DNA of 64,000 nt. Origin: Tritrichomonas musculus. Its lineage: Eukaryota > Parabasalia > Tritrichomonadida > Tritrichomonadidae. How positions within the stretch are numbered: position 1 is the stretch's first letter; the number at the start of each line of letters is the position of its first letter. The position numbers and the translations under genes are program-made. Location of the stretch: assembly GCA_039105265.1 (NCBI GenBank), contig JAPFFF010000008.1, positions 1,612,001 through 1,676,000 on the forward strand. The letters run 5' to 3'. The notes beneath the pieces are model-generated. The model did not search any database. It had not been told where the DNA came from and saw only the letters and a program-made list of their open reading frames with translations. Of the stretch, positions 51,249-60,294 are shown piece by piece.

Positions 51249-52144
51249 CATTTAAAGAAACAATAATTTAAAAGGAAAATGATATAAATATTATAAAAAT
51301 TCATATGTGTGACAATATATCATTCATAATTCTTAAGTAAAGTTCAGTTTTTTAAACAAAAAATATCAAGAATTTAATAAACAATTTTATAAAAAGATTT
51401 TATAATAATTTTGAATATAATATTAAATACAAATATTTCCTCTTACTTTATCAAACCTTTTACTTTAAAAACTGTTCTTTGATATATTAAATTTAAATGA
51501 CATGTTTTTGTATTTAGCCTTTTCTATCTCTTATACTCGTTAACAAGTGAAATATATATAAATAATTATTAAACTCATCTGTTTAATGTAATAATTTTAA
51601 AGATATTAAGACAACAAAACAATAATCATACGTTTATAATTAATTTTTATATAATTCAATTTAAAGTATTCAATTTTTTTTATTCTCTCAAAATATTCTA
51701 AACAATAATTACATGATTTAAAAACATAAATATCTGAAAATTTATGAGGAAATATAATGGGCCTGATATATACCTATAGGATAATGCATGGTTCTATATA
51801 TATATATGATTAAAAACAATTTTTAAACATATTGTCAATATCCTCAAAAACTTTATTTAAACGCTTAAAAAGTGAATGAGTATAATTAATTACACCTACT
51901 CAAGCCATGAATCGTAGTAAAACAAAAAAAAATTTAGTTTTAAAGGGGAAAAGGATCATCTTAGAATAAGGAGTAGCAAGCAAACTTTTTATGAAGTTTA
52001 TAATCGTTCTCACCTTTTTCTATACTTTACATTTTGTGCAAATTTTGTGCAAAAATATTTTTTTTTGTGCAAAAACGAGTTTTTGTGTACTTTTTGAGGC
52101 GATATTTGGTTTTCGTGCAAAATCTGTACACTATTTATTGTCCC
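51249..52144 (-). repeat. Right 896-bp terminal inverted repeat
   Basis: Near-perfect reverse complement of 34496-35391, ending TTTATTGTCCC against the AAAT tract. The 200 bp before it (51,049-51,248) is A+T-rich non-coding DNA. Confidence 0.85.
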
Positions 52145-52147
52145 AAA

Positions 52148-52190
<43 letters not shown>
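52145..52190. repeat. (AAAT)n microsatellite, right target-site copy
   Basis: About 11 AAAT units directly after the right end of the giant element, then AAAAATAATCTAATTCAATT. A near-identical AAAAATAATCTAATTGAATT lies before the left AAAT tract. Confidence 0.7.
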
Positions 52191-53107
52191 AAAATAATCT
52201 AATTCAATTAATTCAAATAATTCAATTAATAAAAAAAAATCCATTTTGAATGAAAACTACCTTTTATTCGCAATTTTGTGCTTAAAAAAGAGAAGATTCA
52301 TTGTAAGAATAATACGGAGATTTTAAATATCACAAAAGAATTGCAAAAAAAGTTGATTTTAAAATTGAGAGGGTAAGCGTTTATATATATATATATATAT
52401 TAAAATGATAATAAACCGTTTAAGATTTGCCAAAAATTTTAAATTCATGAAGAGAAACTAGAAAAGAAGTCCGAAATCGTTTTCACCGAAAGAAACCCAA
52501 ATGGTCATATGTGGTTACCCTTTTTTTAGATTTTTTTTTAGCGACTTTGGAATAGATCAGTATTTCAAATGATCATATCTATAATTGTCAATATGAAAAT
52601 CAACATTAATTAATTAAAGTTTGCGCCACCAATGTATAAGATGTTTCTCTGGTTCTTTATATAAGATGTTTCTCTGTTTCTTTATATAAGATGATTCATT
52701 CATTTATTCGACCAAATAATAATACAAATTTACTAATTTTATTTTAAAAAAAATTTTATTTTGACTTTTTGATTAATAAAATGTTTTATTTTTTTATATA
52801 TTCAAAATTCAAAAAAAAAAAAAAAAAAAAGTGTTTTTTTTCCCGTCATCATTGAATTTGATAGAAACCACTTTTTTATACTCTCAATATCCCACAATTT
52901 TTTTGATATGGACGGAAATTTGGAAAGCAGTTTATTATAATTGAAAAATTGTATTTGATCTCACAAGTTTGAGTGTTGTAAAATATACCGAAAAGTGTCG
53001 ATTTTCTCGTCTACCAATTTGGGCAGATTTTTATATGGTATAATTTCAAGACATATTATTTATCATCATACAGTGAATTTGTTTTAGAATGGAATAGAAT
53101 TTTGATG
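52191..53107. other. A+T-rich intergenic DNA
   Basis: No gene. It contains two near copies of CTTTATATAAGATG(T/A)TTC at about 52,656-52,698, an A-run near 52,812-52,830 and the 32-bp repeat at 52902-52933. Confidence 0.5.
52902..52933 (+). repeat. 32-bp sequence shared with 31434-31465
   Basis: Identical to the minus-strand leader block of the ankyrin/DUF3447 gene, but no gene follows it here. Confidence 0.55.
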
Positions 53108-53109
53108 TA

Positions 53110-53368
53110 TAGTGGTCGGAATAATATGTATACCTTTGAAAAATATGTACACACTTGATTTTCAATTGTTATATGGCTGTTAGTTCAAAAATTTGAATAT
53201 AATTTAATTTGAACAATTCATAAATATCTCATTTAATTTCTGACAAAAATCTTTTTACATTTAATAATTATATTAAATTAGGAAATAAGATATAATTTCA
53301 AAGTATAAATAAAAAGTAATTAATTTCTTAAAGAGAAACATAACGTATACATATTTTTCTCACCACTA
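53110..53368. mobile_element. 259-bp MITE with TA duplication (mariner-like)
   Basis: The left end is TAGTGGTCGGAATAATATGT and the right end, read inward, is TAGTGGTGAGAAAAATATGT. Both are followed by ATAC, and the element is bordered by TA on each side (53108-53109 and 53369-53370). No coding capacity. Terminal AGTGGT and TA duplication fit the Tc1/mariner superfamily. Confidence 0.65.
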
Positions 53369-53856
53369 TATTCTTTTTTGAGAAAAACTAGATTTAGTTT
53401 TTCATCATTTTATGGACTCGAACTTGATTGATGAAAATGCCCACATAAATATGATAATGTGACTTTTTCATCCCAGTTTTTTTAGATTTTGAGGAAAAAA
53501 AATTAGTTTTTTGAGAGATATTCTTTTTAAGACTTGAGAGATATTTTTTGTGAGATATTTTTATACAAATCTTTGATTTTTATCTGCTTTTCAACAAATT
53601 TTAACTGTGCCTCGGTGATTTCATATATTATAGACATTGATCATAGTAACCAATTTTTTGTTTTTTATATGATTTAAAACGATCAAATTAAAAAAAAGTC
53701 AGAAAAATAAAAGATCAATTGAATCATTAATAAATCAATATATAGATATCAATTGTTGTAACCATTTTTTTGTTTTTTCAACTTTTTTTAAAACGATCAA
53801 ATTAAAAATACTCAAAAAAGAAAAAGACCAATTGAATCATTAATAAATCAATAATT
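53369..53856. other. A+T-rich DNA with a duplicated ~75-bp segment
   Basis: Two imperfect copies of a segment containing AACCATTTTTTTGTTTTT... and ACCAATTGAATCATTAATAA occur near 53,645-53,740 and 53,757-53,850. No gene. Confidence 0.45.
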
Positions 53857-54095
53857 TAACATCATAATGATGTATATTAACATTATAATTCAATAATTTA
53901 ATATCATAATACTGTACATTGACATCATAATGCAGTATATTAACATTATAATGCAGTATATTAACATTATGATGCAGTATATTAACATTATGATGCAGTA
54001 TATTAACATAATAATACAATAATCTAACATCATAATGCAGTATATTAACATAATAATGATGTATATTAATATTATAATACAATATATTAACATTA
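53857..54095. repeat. 21-bp minisatellite
   Basis: About 11 copies of TTAACATTATAATGCAGTATA and variants. Since 21 is a multiple of 3, the minus strand stays open and reads a 7-residue repeat (LHYNVNI), but there is no other sign of a gene. Confidence 0.75.
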
Positions 54096-54096
54096 A

Positions 54097-54321
54097 ATGT
54101 CGGAAGCTCAATGTAATTTCTATCAAAAGAATAATCGCCGATTGAAATTATTGAATAGACAATTTTATTATATTATTGCAAATTTAGGAACTAAAGCAAT
54201 ACCTGCGGCTTTAAGTGATCTCATAATTAATGCTGTTTTATCTTTCTGGCTAAATGCAACTCTAAATCCTCCTTCGATTTCAATTTCCGTAAATAAAGTG
54301 AAAGAATTTGAATCACAATGA
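54097..54321 (+). CDS. Short hypothetical ORF (74 aa)
   Basis: ATG at 54097, reading MSEAQCNFYQKNNRRLKLLN and later GTKAIPAALSDLIINAVLSF. The middle is hydrophobic and less biased than random A+T-rich frames, so it may be a small gene or a fragment of one. It lies between the 21-bp minisatellite and the disrupted tRNA gene. I do not recognise it. Confidence 0.25.
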   Translation: MSEAQCNFYQKNNRRLKLLNRQFYYIIANLGTKAIPAALSDLIINAVLSFWLNATLNPPSISISVNKVKEFESQ

Positions 54322-54394
54322 GTAAAAGAAAGAATAAAGAATCAAATTGAATGAATTCTTCCTGATTTAATCAATATACAAAAAATCAATTAGC

Positions 54395-54403
54395 AAAAAA
54401 AAA
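54395..54403 (-). terminator. RNA polymerase III terminator of the tRNA-Gln gene
   Basis: Nine consecutive T on the minus strand, a few bases after the tRNA 3' end at 54406, as expected for Pol III termination. Confidence 0.6.
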
Positions 54404-54405
54404 TT

Positions 54406-54462
54406 TTCTCTTGGGAGGAATCGAACCTCCATCCCGGGATTCAAAGTCCCATATGATAACCA
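54406..54462 (-). tRNA. 3' part of tRNA-Gln(UUG), split by a hAT insertion
   Basis: The minus strand reads, in order, TGGTTATC of the D-loop, the anticodon arm with loop CTTTGAA (anticodon TTG, Gln), the variable loop GGAT, a T-arm with stem GGAGG/CCTCC and loop TTCGATT, then CAAGAGA for the 3' acceptor strand. The 5' end of the gene is not adjacent. It is found 2.2 kb away at 56676-56698, on the other side of a hAT element. The gene is therefore disrupted and should not give a tRNA. Confidence 0.85.
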
Positions 54463-54574
54463 TAGAGTTTTTTTAACCGTTTTTTACACAGAAAAATATA
54501 AAAAATAAACTATTCAATATTATTAGACTATTTATAAACTATTCAATTTCTTAATTTTTTCCTTTATAGCCAAA

Positions 54575-56221
54575 ATGTCAAATCCTCAAGGAGAAAAGCA
54601 ATTTTTTCAAACATGTCTCAACACGCCATGGAAGTCATATCGCAATAGATACGGAGTCAAAATGTTTTACAAAGAGATTCAAATCAAAAAAGACCAGCCT
54701 ATATATTTTATATCTAAATGCTCTTTTTGCGGCTCAATTTTTCACAGTAAGCTTACTTCATGCAATCATTTTTGTAAAATGCGTGAGCCGTGGAGTATCA
54801 CTTTAGCTTTTTTATATTTGATAAATTGGATTTGTATAAAAATGATATCTTTAAATTCAATTGAACACCCTTTTTTCAAATTTTTTTGTTGTTTACTTGA
54901 TCCAAATTTTAAAATTCCAGAAACTATAGAATTAAGAAAAATTATAATTCAATATGCTAATTCAATTTTGCTTGTTAAAATTAAAAATTTAAAAACTAAT
55001 TATGTCTCAATTATGATAGATGGTACCAGTCGTTGGAGACATCATTTTATTTCAATAATTTTATATACACGATTTGAGTATGCTTATTATAAGACCAAAA
55101 TTGTTAAAACAGAAAATTCAAAAAAAATTTCAGAACTTTTAAATGAGTGTATCAACTTTTTGAATAAAAATAATATAATTGTTTGTTCAATTTGTAGTGA
55201 TAATTTTTCAGCCAATATTAAAGCTTGTAAAGTTGAAAATTTAAATTTTTCAATATATCGCCAATACTGTAATTGTCATTCAGCAGCTTTAGCTCTTTCA
55301 AATTTATTTTCAAACGGAAAAACGTATTTTTTCTTAACAAAGCAAATTCAATTAGCTTTAAGTTTATTAAAAAGGTTGAAACCTCCATTTTTTTCACATA
55401 TAAAGTGGCAATCAATTTCACAATGCACAAATTTTATATGCACAAACTACAATTATATGAAAGAAAAAATTTTGAATAAAAGAAAAAATAAAGCTCAATT
55501 GTATGAAGGTTTATTGACGATAGACTGGGTTTCATTGAATCAAGCCACAAACATTCTTACTTCTTATCTAATTGATATGGAAAGCGACCAAATGAAAATA
55601 GAATTTGTTTTCATGGAATTATTTAAAACTGTTAATTTACTTAAAAATCAAGGTACTCAAATTGCATCCGATATAGCAGAAGAGTTGATAGATACTTATA
55701 CTAAAAACGCCAATTTAGTAGTTCCATTATCAGCTTTTCTGTTAACAAGAGAAGGCTCAAATTTTTGGATGAAAAAGTGCTCTGATAGGTATAAACAATT
55801 TTTTTTATCTACAGGATGGATTGGTATAGTTTATTTTTGCCTTTCTTCAGATATACCAGTTCAAATTGAGATGTATGATTGTTTTGTTGAACATTTATTG
55901 CATGGTGACCAAATAATAGCTGACCCATTTTATTACTGGCTCTATAAAAGGAATTGTTTAACTGATGTCGCGCGTAGAATATTATCAATTCCTTGTAGCG
56001 AGTCCCCAGTTGAACGCCTGTTTGGAGGTTTATCATTTATGATTGATCCCTCATCCAATAAAATGAAAGACGACCTGATTGATGCTGAAATGACTATTCG
56101 AATGTCAACTGTTTTTAAAAACCACCATTATTTTGACGGTAAAATGCTCCAAAAACTGGAAAAAAGTTATGAATATTTATGTACCAACTCTTTTCCAGAT
56201 ATTATGGATTTATTTAAATAA
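54575..56221 (+). CDS. hAT-family transposase
   Basis: 548 residues from an ATG, 112 bp inside the left end. The N-terminus has a BED-like zinc finger (SKCSFCGSIFHSKLTSCNHF, about 49-68, C-x2-C...C-x2-H). The RNase H-fold catalytic region includes VSIMIDGTSRWRHHFISIIL (Asp about 149) and VCSICSDNFSANIKAC (Asp about 209). The C-terminal hAT dimerisation region is IPCSESPVERLFGGLSFMID at about 470-490, followed by DLIDAEMTIRMS. Length is short-to-typical for the family and the frame is intact. It catalyses cut-and-paste transposition of its own element. Confidence 0.9.
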   Translation: MSNPQGEKQFFQTCLNTPWKSYRNRYGVKMFYKEIQIKKDQPIYFISKCSFCGSIFHSKLTSCNHFCKMREPWSITLAFLYLINWICIKMISLNSIEHPFFKFFCCLLDPNFKIPETIELRKIIIQYANSILLVKIKNLKTNYVSIMIDGTSRWRHHFISIILYTRFEYAYYKTKIVKTENSKKISELLNECINFLNKNNIIVCSICSDNFSANIKACKVENLNFSIYRQYCNCHSAALALSNLFSNGKTYFFLTKQIQLALSLLKRLKPPFFSHIKWQSISQCTNFICTNYNYMKEKILNKRKNKAQLYEGLLTIDWVSLNQATNILTSYLIDMESDQMKIEFVFMELFKTVNLLKNQGTQIASDIAEELIDTYTKNANLVVPLSAFLLTREGSNFWMKKCSDRYKQFFLSTGWIGIVYFCLSSDIPVQIEMYDCFVEHLLHGDQIIADPFYYWLYKRNCLTDVARRILSIPCSESPVERLFGGLSFMIDPSSNKMKDDLIDAEMTIRMSTVFKNHHYFDGKMLQKLEKSYEYLCTNSFPDIMDLFK

Positions 56222-56675
56222 AAAAATGGTTTAATTTTAATAAAAAATAAAAAAATAAAAAAAAAATTTTATTTTTTTTCAACGATTAATTTCTTCTCAA
56301 AAAGTTTTAAATAAAAAAAAATAATTTTTATTTAGGAATTTTTTTAAATATCCATAGTAGAAAATATATGAATTGTTTTTCGAAAAGTGAATTTCATAAC
56401 CATTCTTTGAATACATATATCAAGTTCTGATATTTAGGTTGGCAATGAGTATTGGTAATATCAGATGGATATCTTTTTTTAATTAGAAAACAAAAAAAAC
56501 TGAATATAAAATCGTATTCTGAACTTGCATAGGATTACGCATTTATAGGTTAGAAATTCTGAAATCCTTCAGTGCACGAGAAACGACTACCATGCAAGTT
56601 TGCCTCAAAAAATTGAAAAGAAATTGAAGGAAGCATTCAAATTTGAAAACTAACCGACAATTCTGAAAAACTCTA
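56222..56675. other. 3' non-coding part of the hAT element
   Basis: A+T-rich DNA after the transposase stop, with A and T runs and, near the end, TTCTGAAAAACTCTA, which forms the right terminal repeat. Confidence 0.6.
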
Positions 56676-56698
56676 GATAACCACTACACCATAAGAGA
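56676..56698 (-). tRNA. 5' part of the split tRNA-Gln(UUG)
   Basis: The minus strand reads TCTCTTATGGTGTAG followed by the duplicated TGGTTATC. That gives a 5' acceptor strand complementary to the 3' CAAGAGA over six of seven pairs, plus an A-box-like TGGTGTAGTGG. Its order and spacing match eukaryotic tRNA-Gln. Confidence 0.8.
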
Positions 56699-57667
56699 TT
56701 TCGATTTTTTTGAAAAGTTAAAAATATTAATATAAATAGATAATTTCATTCTTGGATTAATATATTAATAAACGTATTTACACATTTCTCTAATTAAATC
56801 AAATATAATTAAATCAAATATTATCATACAATTAAAATATTATATTAAAATTTGTAAATTTGCTGAACAAAAACATGAATTAGGAGATAATAGAGAATCA
56901 AATATAATTTATATTATATAATCTAATTTAATAATTACAATTATGAAAGTAGTTTTAATATGTGTTTTCTTGGTTTCAGATTAATAATATTATGAAAATA
57001 AAATATGTAGAAATAATTCAATTAAATTCATGTTTGGTTGATATCTAGCTAAACTCCTGCAAAATGTCATGGATTTTAGAAATTTCCGGTTCAAATTCAT
57101 TATAAACAAAAAAATGAATTTAAAATTCAATCAAAAAATTTTTCTGAAGATCCTCGGGGGAACTTCCTCTGGCAATTGAATAAAAAAAGTTATATCATCT
57201 TTAATAAAGAAAATGAGGTTTTATCATTGATTTATTCATAAATGATATGTTTGTAAGCAATAGCAAAGTAATATATATATATATAAAATATTATATAATA
57301 TATTTTATATATTATTTTTGTTGATGCTGCATTATTAATGAATTTATTAGAAATAAAAAAATGCAGATGGAGTTTTCATTGAAAAGCATAAGAATATATA
57401 TTTTTTTAGATATTTTAATTGGAAAAATAGCTAGACGGTTTTTGAATTCTATGAATTGAAAAATATGGTAAGTATTGAAAAGTTAACGTATGTATTGAAT
57501 TAAAAAACTTGACTCATATCGGATTTATTATGAAAGAGTTTTAAATTAAGTTTTAATGTCATTATTTTAGAAAAATAGTGTTTTTATAAAATCAAAAAAA
57601 TTGAATAGGTAAAATTTGACTCAGGCGCTTTGAAAATTGAATTATCTGTTGCAAATGAATTTAACAA
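56699..57667. other. A+T-rich intergenic DNA
   Basis: No gene; a palindromic TATATA/AATATT run lies near 57,270-57,320. Confidence 0.5.
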
Positions 57668-57673
57668 TCATTT
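57668..57673 (+). promoter_or_regulatory. Initiator (Inr) before the IBD-family gene
   Basis: TCATTT with +1 A at 57670, 11 nt before ATG 57681. It supports this ATG over the upstream in-frame TTG at 57630. Confidence 0.5.
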
Positions 57674-57680
57674 TTATATT

Positions 57681-58319
57681 ATGTTCTCAAGCATCGAAGA
57701 ACTTAGACAAAAAGTATCAGACCCAAGACTAAAATTAATAATTATCTTATGGAATTGCCTCACTTATGTAAAAAATCATCCTGAATCAAAAATAAAAGTT
57801 GGTTTATTCTGGATTAACGATTATGAATTTATGATGAACACCAATATATTTGGGACTTTTTTAGGTCGTAAACCGAATTCAATGAACAGAAATATGCGTA
57901 CTCATTTATTTAATAATGTCAAAACCAAAATGGAAATGAGACAAAAATTAAATGAAGATCTCCCTGATTCAAAACATTGGATGTTGCGTTGGTGTGATGG
58001 ATTTACCCAATCAACAACAGAAAAAGAAGCTGCTTCGTCGAAATATCATGAGAATTATATTAGAAAACAAAAAAAAAAGAAAGCAATTAAAAATAATCAT
58101 GATCATATAAAAATTAAAGAAACTACTCAATTGGATGTTTTCAATTGTTTCAATGATGAAAGAATTGAAGATGTCGAACCACATGTTGATTTTATTGATG
58201 CAAATGATGTTTTAGATTTACATCAGGAAGAAGATAATGAATTTTTATTTGCAGGAAATGATGATTATTTTAGAAATGAAGATAATAATTTCTTCAATGA
58301 ATTAAATTTTCTTTATTAA
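57681..58319 (+). CDS. Initiator-binding domain (IBD, IBP39-like) protein
   Basis: 212 residues from ATG 57681. Residues about 1-115 resemble the trichomonad initiator-binding winged-helix domain: LKLIIILWNCLTYVKNHPES, then VGLFWINDYEFMMNTNIFG, RKPNSMNRNMRTHLF and, after a basic stretch, HWMLRWCDGF. In IBP39 this domain binds the TCA+1 initiator element of protein-coding genes. A basic patch (RKQKKKKAIKNN) could be a nuclear localisation signal. The C-terminal ~75 residues are acidic and aromatic (DNEFLFAGNDDYFRNEDNNF), reminiscent of an activation or polymerase-contact tail. Family assignment is from pattern memory and is probable, not certain. Confidence 0.65.
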   Translation: MFSSIEELRQKVSDPRLKLIIILWNCLTYVKNHPESKIKVGLFWINDYEFMMNTNIFGTFLGRKPNSMNRNMRTHLFNNVKTKMEMRQKLNEDLPDSKHWMLRWCDGFTQSTTEKEAASSKYHENYIRKQKKKKAIKNNHDHIKIKETTQLDVFNCFNDERIEDVEPHVDFIDANDVLDLHQEEDNEFLFAGNDDYFRNEDNNFFNELNFLY

Positions 58320-59304
58320 AAATTATTGGCATAAATATCATTTATTTTAATGGAAAAATATTGTCGTTTGAAGAACTCAAAATTATTAATTTGGATGTTA
58401 GAGCTTAAGTCATTTTTACAATTCAAATTTGAAAAAATAATATGTTTAACTTTTTGTATAAACTTGCGGTTGCTCTTAATATTGAATAGCCTTAGAAAAA
58501 TTCTAACAATTTTTTGAGAGAAAAGAGCATCATTGCAAGATCATGATCAACTATATTCTTCAATAGAAAAATATGAAGAGATTACGGATTCTTAGAAATT
58601 TCAATAAAAATCATAATGAGGGCTTTAGAAATTATTAAAATTATTTTCGAATATTTATTTTTCAATATATTATTATAAAGCTTAAAGTAATGTTCATATC
58701 AACCTGCAAAATATCAAAATTGTTTTTTTTTTTTTTTTTTAATCTTATTATAATAATAACTTTCAAAATAAAACTCAAATTTGATAAGTATTACAAATTA
58801 AATACAGTTGATATGAATTAGTAGGCATATGTTATGCTTTAAGAAATGATCAATATCGACAATGTTTTTAATTAATTATCCAATATTGCAGGGCCATGGA
58901 TATTTATGAAATATAAAATATATGTCATCTATAATTGTGATTCAGGTTATTTATTATATTTTAAAATAATCTGTAAAATGAATTTTCAATTAATTCTTCA
59001 GTAAACAAATGAAAAAACTATAAAATCATAAAAAATTTGATTACATATTATTTTATATTTAAATAAAAGATATTTTATAAGATAAATTTTTTAAATAATG
59101 AGATATATACTGTATACAATAAAATATTTTGAATAGTTTACAAATATAATAATATAATGATAAAACTTTATTTCAAATCACTAAAAAATCATTCATGATT
59201 TCATTAATATTTGAATCAAAGTGTTTGATCATTTCAAATTAATGAATTCTATGAATGTTTTGAAACTCTAGAAACTTTTTCTGAAATATTTTCAATTGAA
59301 GCAA
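58320..59304. other. A+T-rich intergenic DNA
   Basis: It contains a T17-18 run near 58,723-58,740 and no gene. Confidence 0.5.
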
Positions 59305-60294
59305 ATGAATGATTCTTTAAGAGATTCTAAATATAGAAGAAATCTTGAAGATTATGAAAAACACTCAGAAATTAAAGATTCATTTGAAAATGATATTGAA
59401 CTTTTTACTAGAGAAAACTCAGATGCTTACTATATTCTAAAAGAAATTCCATTAAAAAATGAGTATGATAGAGCTCGCTTTAAAAATGAAGTTAAAACGC
59501 TTATATGTATGCGAATAGATGGATTTCCATCTATTAAAATCGACGGATTTGGATTTACTAACAATAAAAATGCTTTTATTTTCGCTGAATACGCCCCAGG
59601 AGAAACGCTTCAAAGCCTTTTATTTAAAGAAAAATACGGTTGTTTTGACGAAAATGAAGAAGAGGATGAAGATAATCCGATTTTTAGCAATACTAAAAAA
59701 ATGATAATTATATACGGAGTAGCGTTTGGTTTATCTTATTTACATAGCAAAGGATACGTTCACCGAGATATTAAGCCCGAAAACATTTTCCTCGATGATG
59801 ATAAAAAACCATATATCGGAGATTATGGTGATTCGAGGCAAATAGTTGATACCAATAGAATGACTGGAGCAATAGGAACTGTACCATATATGGCACCTGA
59901 AATGCTCAAAGATGATATAATATTAAATCCAAATAATTCAGTTGATGTCTATTCTTTTGCAATTACTGTCCTTCAAATTATTACTCATGATTTATTATTT
60001 GGTGGTCAAAGTATTTTTGATTTTGATGACCAAGATCATACAGAAACAGATTGCCAAGTGTATATTAAAAATAAGATTTTAAATAATGAAAGATACGATT
60101 TGCCAGATGATGACACATTCCCAAATGAGTTCAGAGAATTTATTAACTGCTGCTGGTCTAGTAAGCCAGAAGATCGATGGTCAATGAATCATATTGTTGA
60201 ATTAATAAGAGAGCATAAACTAATTCTACCAAATTGCAATATTAATGAATTAAATCAGTATATACAAGAACTAGATGATTCATTAAAGCAGTAA
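59305..60294 (+). CDS. TKL-like protein kinase lacking a recognisable glycine loop
   Basis: 329 residues from ATG 59305; a TTG lies 9 bp upstream in frame. The N-lobe shows YYILKEIPLK with the probable ATP-site Lys and FKNEVKTL for the alphaC Glu, but no GxGxxG loop is visible before them. There is an acidic insert (CFDENEEEDEDNPIF) before the C-lobe. The C-lobe has HRDIKPENIFLDD, then DYG in place of DFG (GDYGDSR), MAPEML, DVYSFAI and the final CCWSSKPEDRWSM. Catalytic Asp, Asn and metal-binding Asp are all kept, so activity is possible. Such kinases are highly expanded in trichomonads. No accessory domain is present. Confidence 0.85.
   Translation: MNDSLRDSKYRRNLEDYEKHSEIKDSFENDIELFTRENSDAYYILKEIPLKNEYDRARFKNEVKTLICMRIDGFPSIKIDGFGFTNNKNAFIFAEYAPGETLQSLLFKEKYGCFDENEEEDEDNPIFSNTKKMIIIYGVAFGLSYLHSKGYVHRDIKPENIFLDDDKKPYIGDYGDSRQIVDTNRMTGAIGTVPYMAPEMLKDDIILNPNNSVDVYSFAITVLQIITHDLLFGGQSIFDFDDQDHTETDCQVYIKNKILNNERYDLPDDDTFPNEFREFINCCWSSKPEDRWSMNHIVELIREHKLILPNCNINELNQYIQELDDSLKQ

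Larger units (their letters stand above)
34496..52144. mobile_element. Giant 17.6-kb DNA element with 896-bp terminal inverted repeats, probably a MULE
   Basis: Both ends begin GGGAC, diverge for about 12 bases, then share TACAGATTTTGCACGAAAAC and some 870 further bases in inverse orientation with very few differences. The flanks carry AAATAAATA on both sides. A 9-bp duplication and long inverted repeats fit Mutator-like elements. A MULE-type transposase gene lies at 48018-49883, 2.3 kb from the right end. Inside are a HEAT/ARM-like gene, a coiled-coil ORF, a GC-rich coding island, a TTAA-flanked inverted-repeat element and 400-bp repeats related to the termini. Near-identical arms suggest recent movement. 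Because the duplication falls in a microsatellite, it is weaker evidence than usual. The transposase could also belong to a smaller nested element. Confidence 0.75.
54463..56675. mobile_element. Complete 2.2-kb hAT transposon inserted in a tRNA-Gln gene
   Basis: The terminal inverted repeats are TAGAGTTTTT at the left (54463) and AAAAACTCTA at the right (ending 56675). Flanking 8-bp duplications are GATAACCA at 54455-54462 and 56676-56683. The 8-bp duplication and the intact hAT transposase gene inside define the superfamily. The exact duplication and open transposase frame suggest a recent insertion. The target is the D-loop of a minus-strand tRNA-Gln(UUG) gene. Confidence 0.9.

Noticed and set aside
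34496-52144. A second Polinton or an LTR retroelement as the nature of the giant element
   Set aside because: No polymerase, capsid, packaging ATPase, reverse transcriptase or direct long terminal repeats; the ends are inverted and the transposase is Mutator-type.
53840-54126. Two minus-strand frames over the 21-bp repeat
   Set aside because: Open only because the repeat length is a multiple of three and lacks stops; nothing else suggests a gene.
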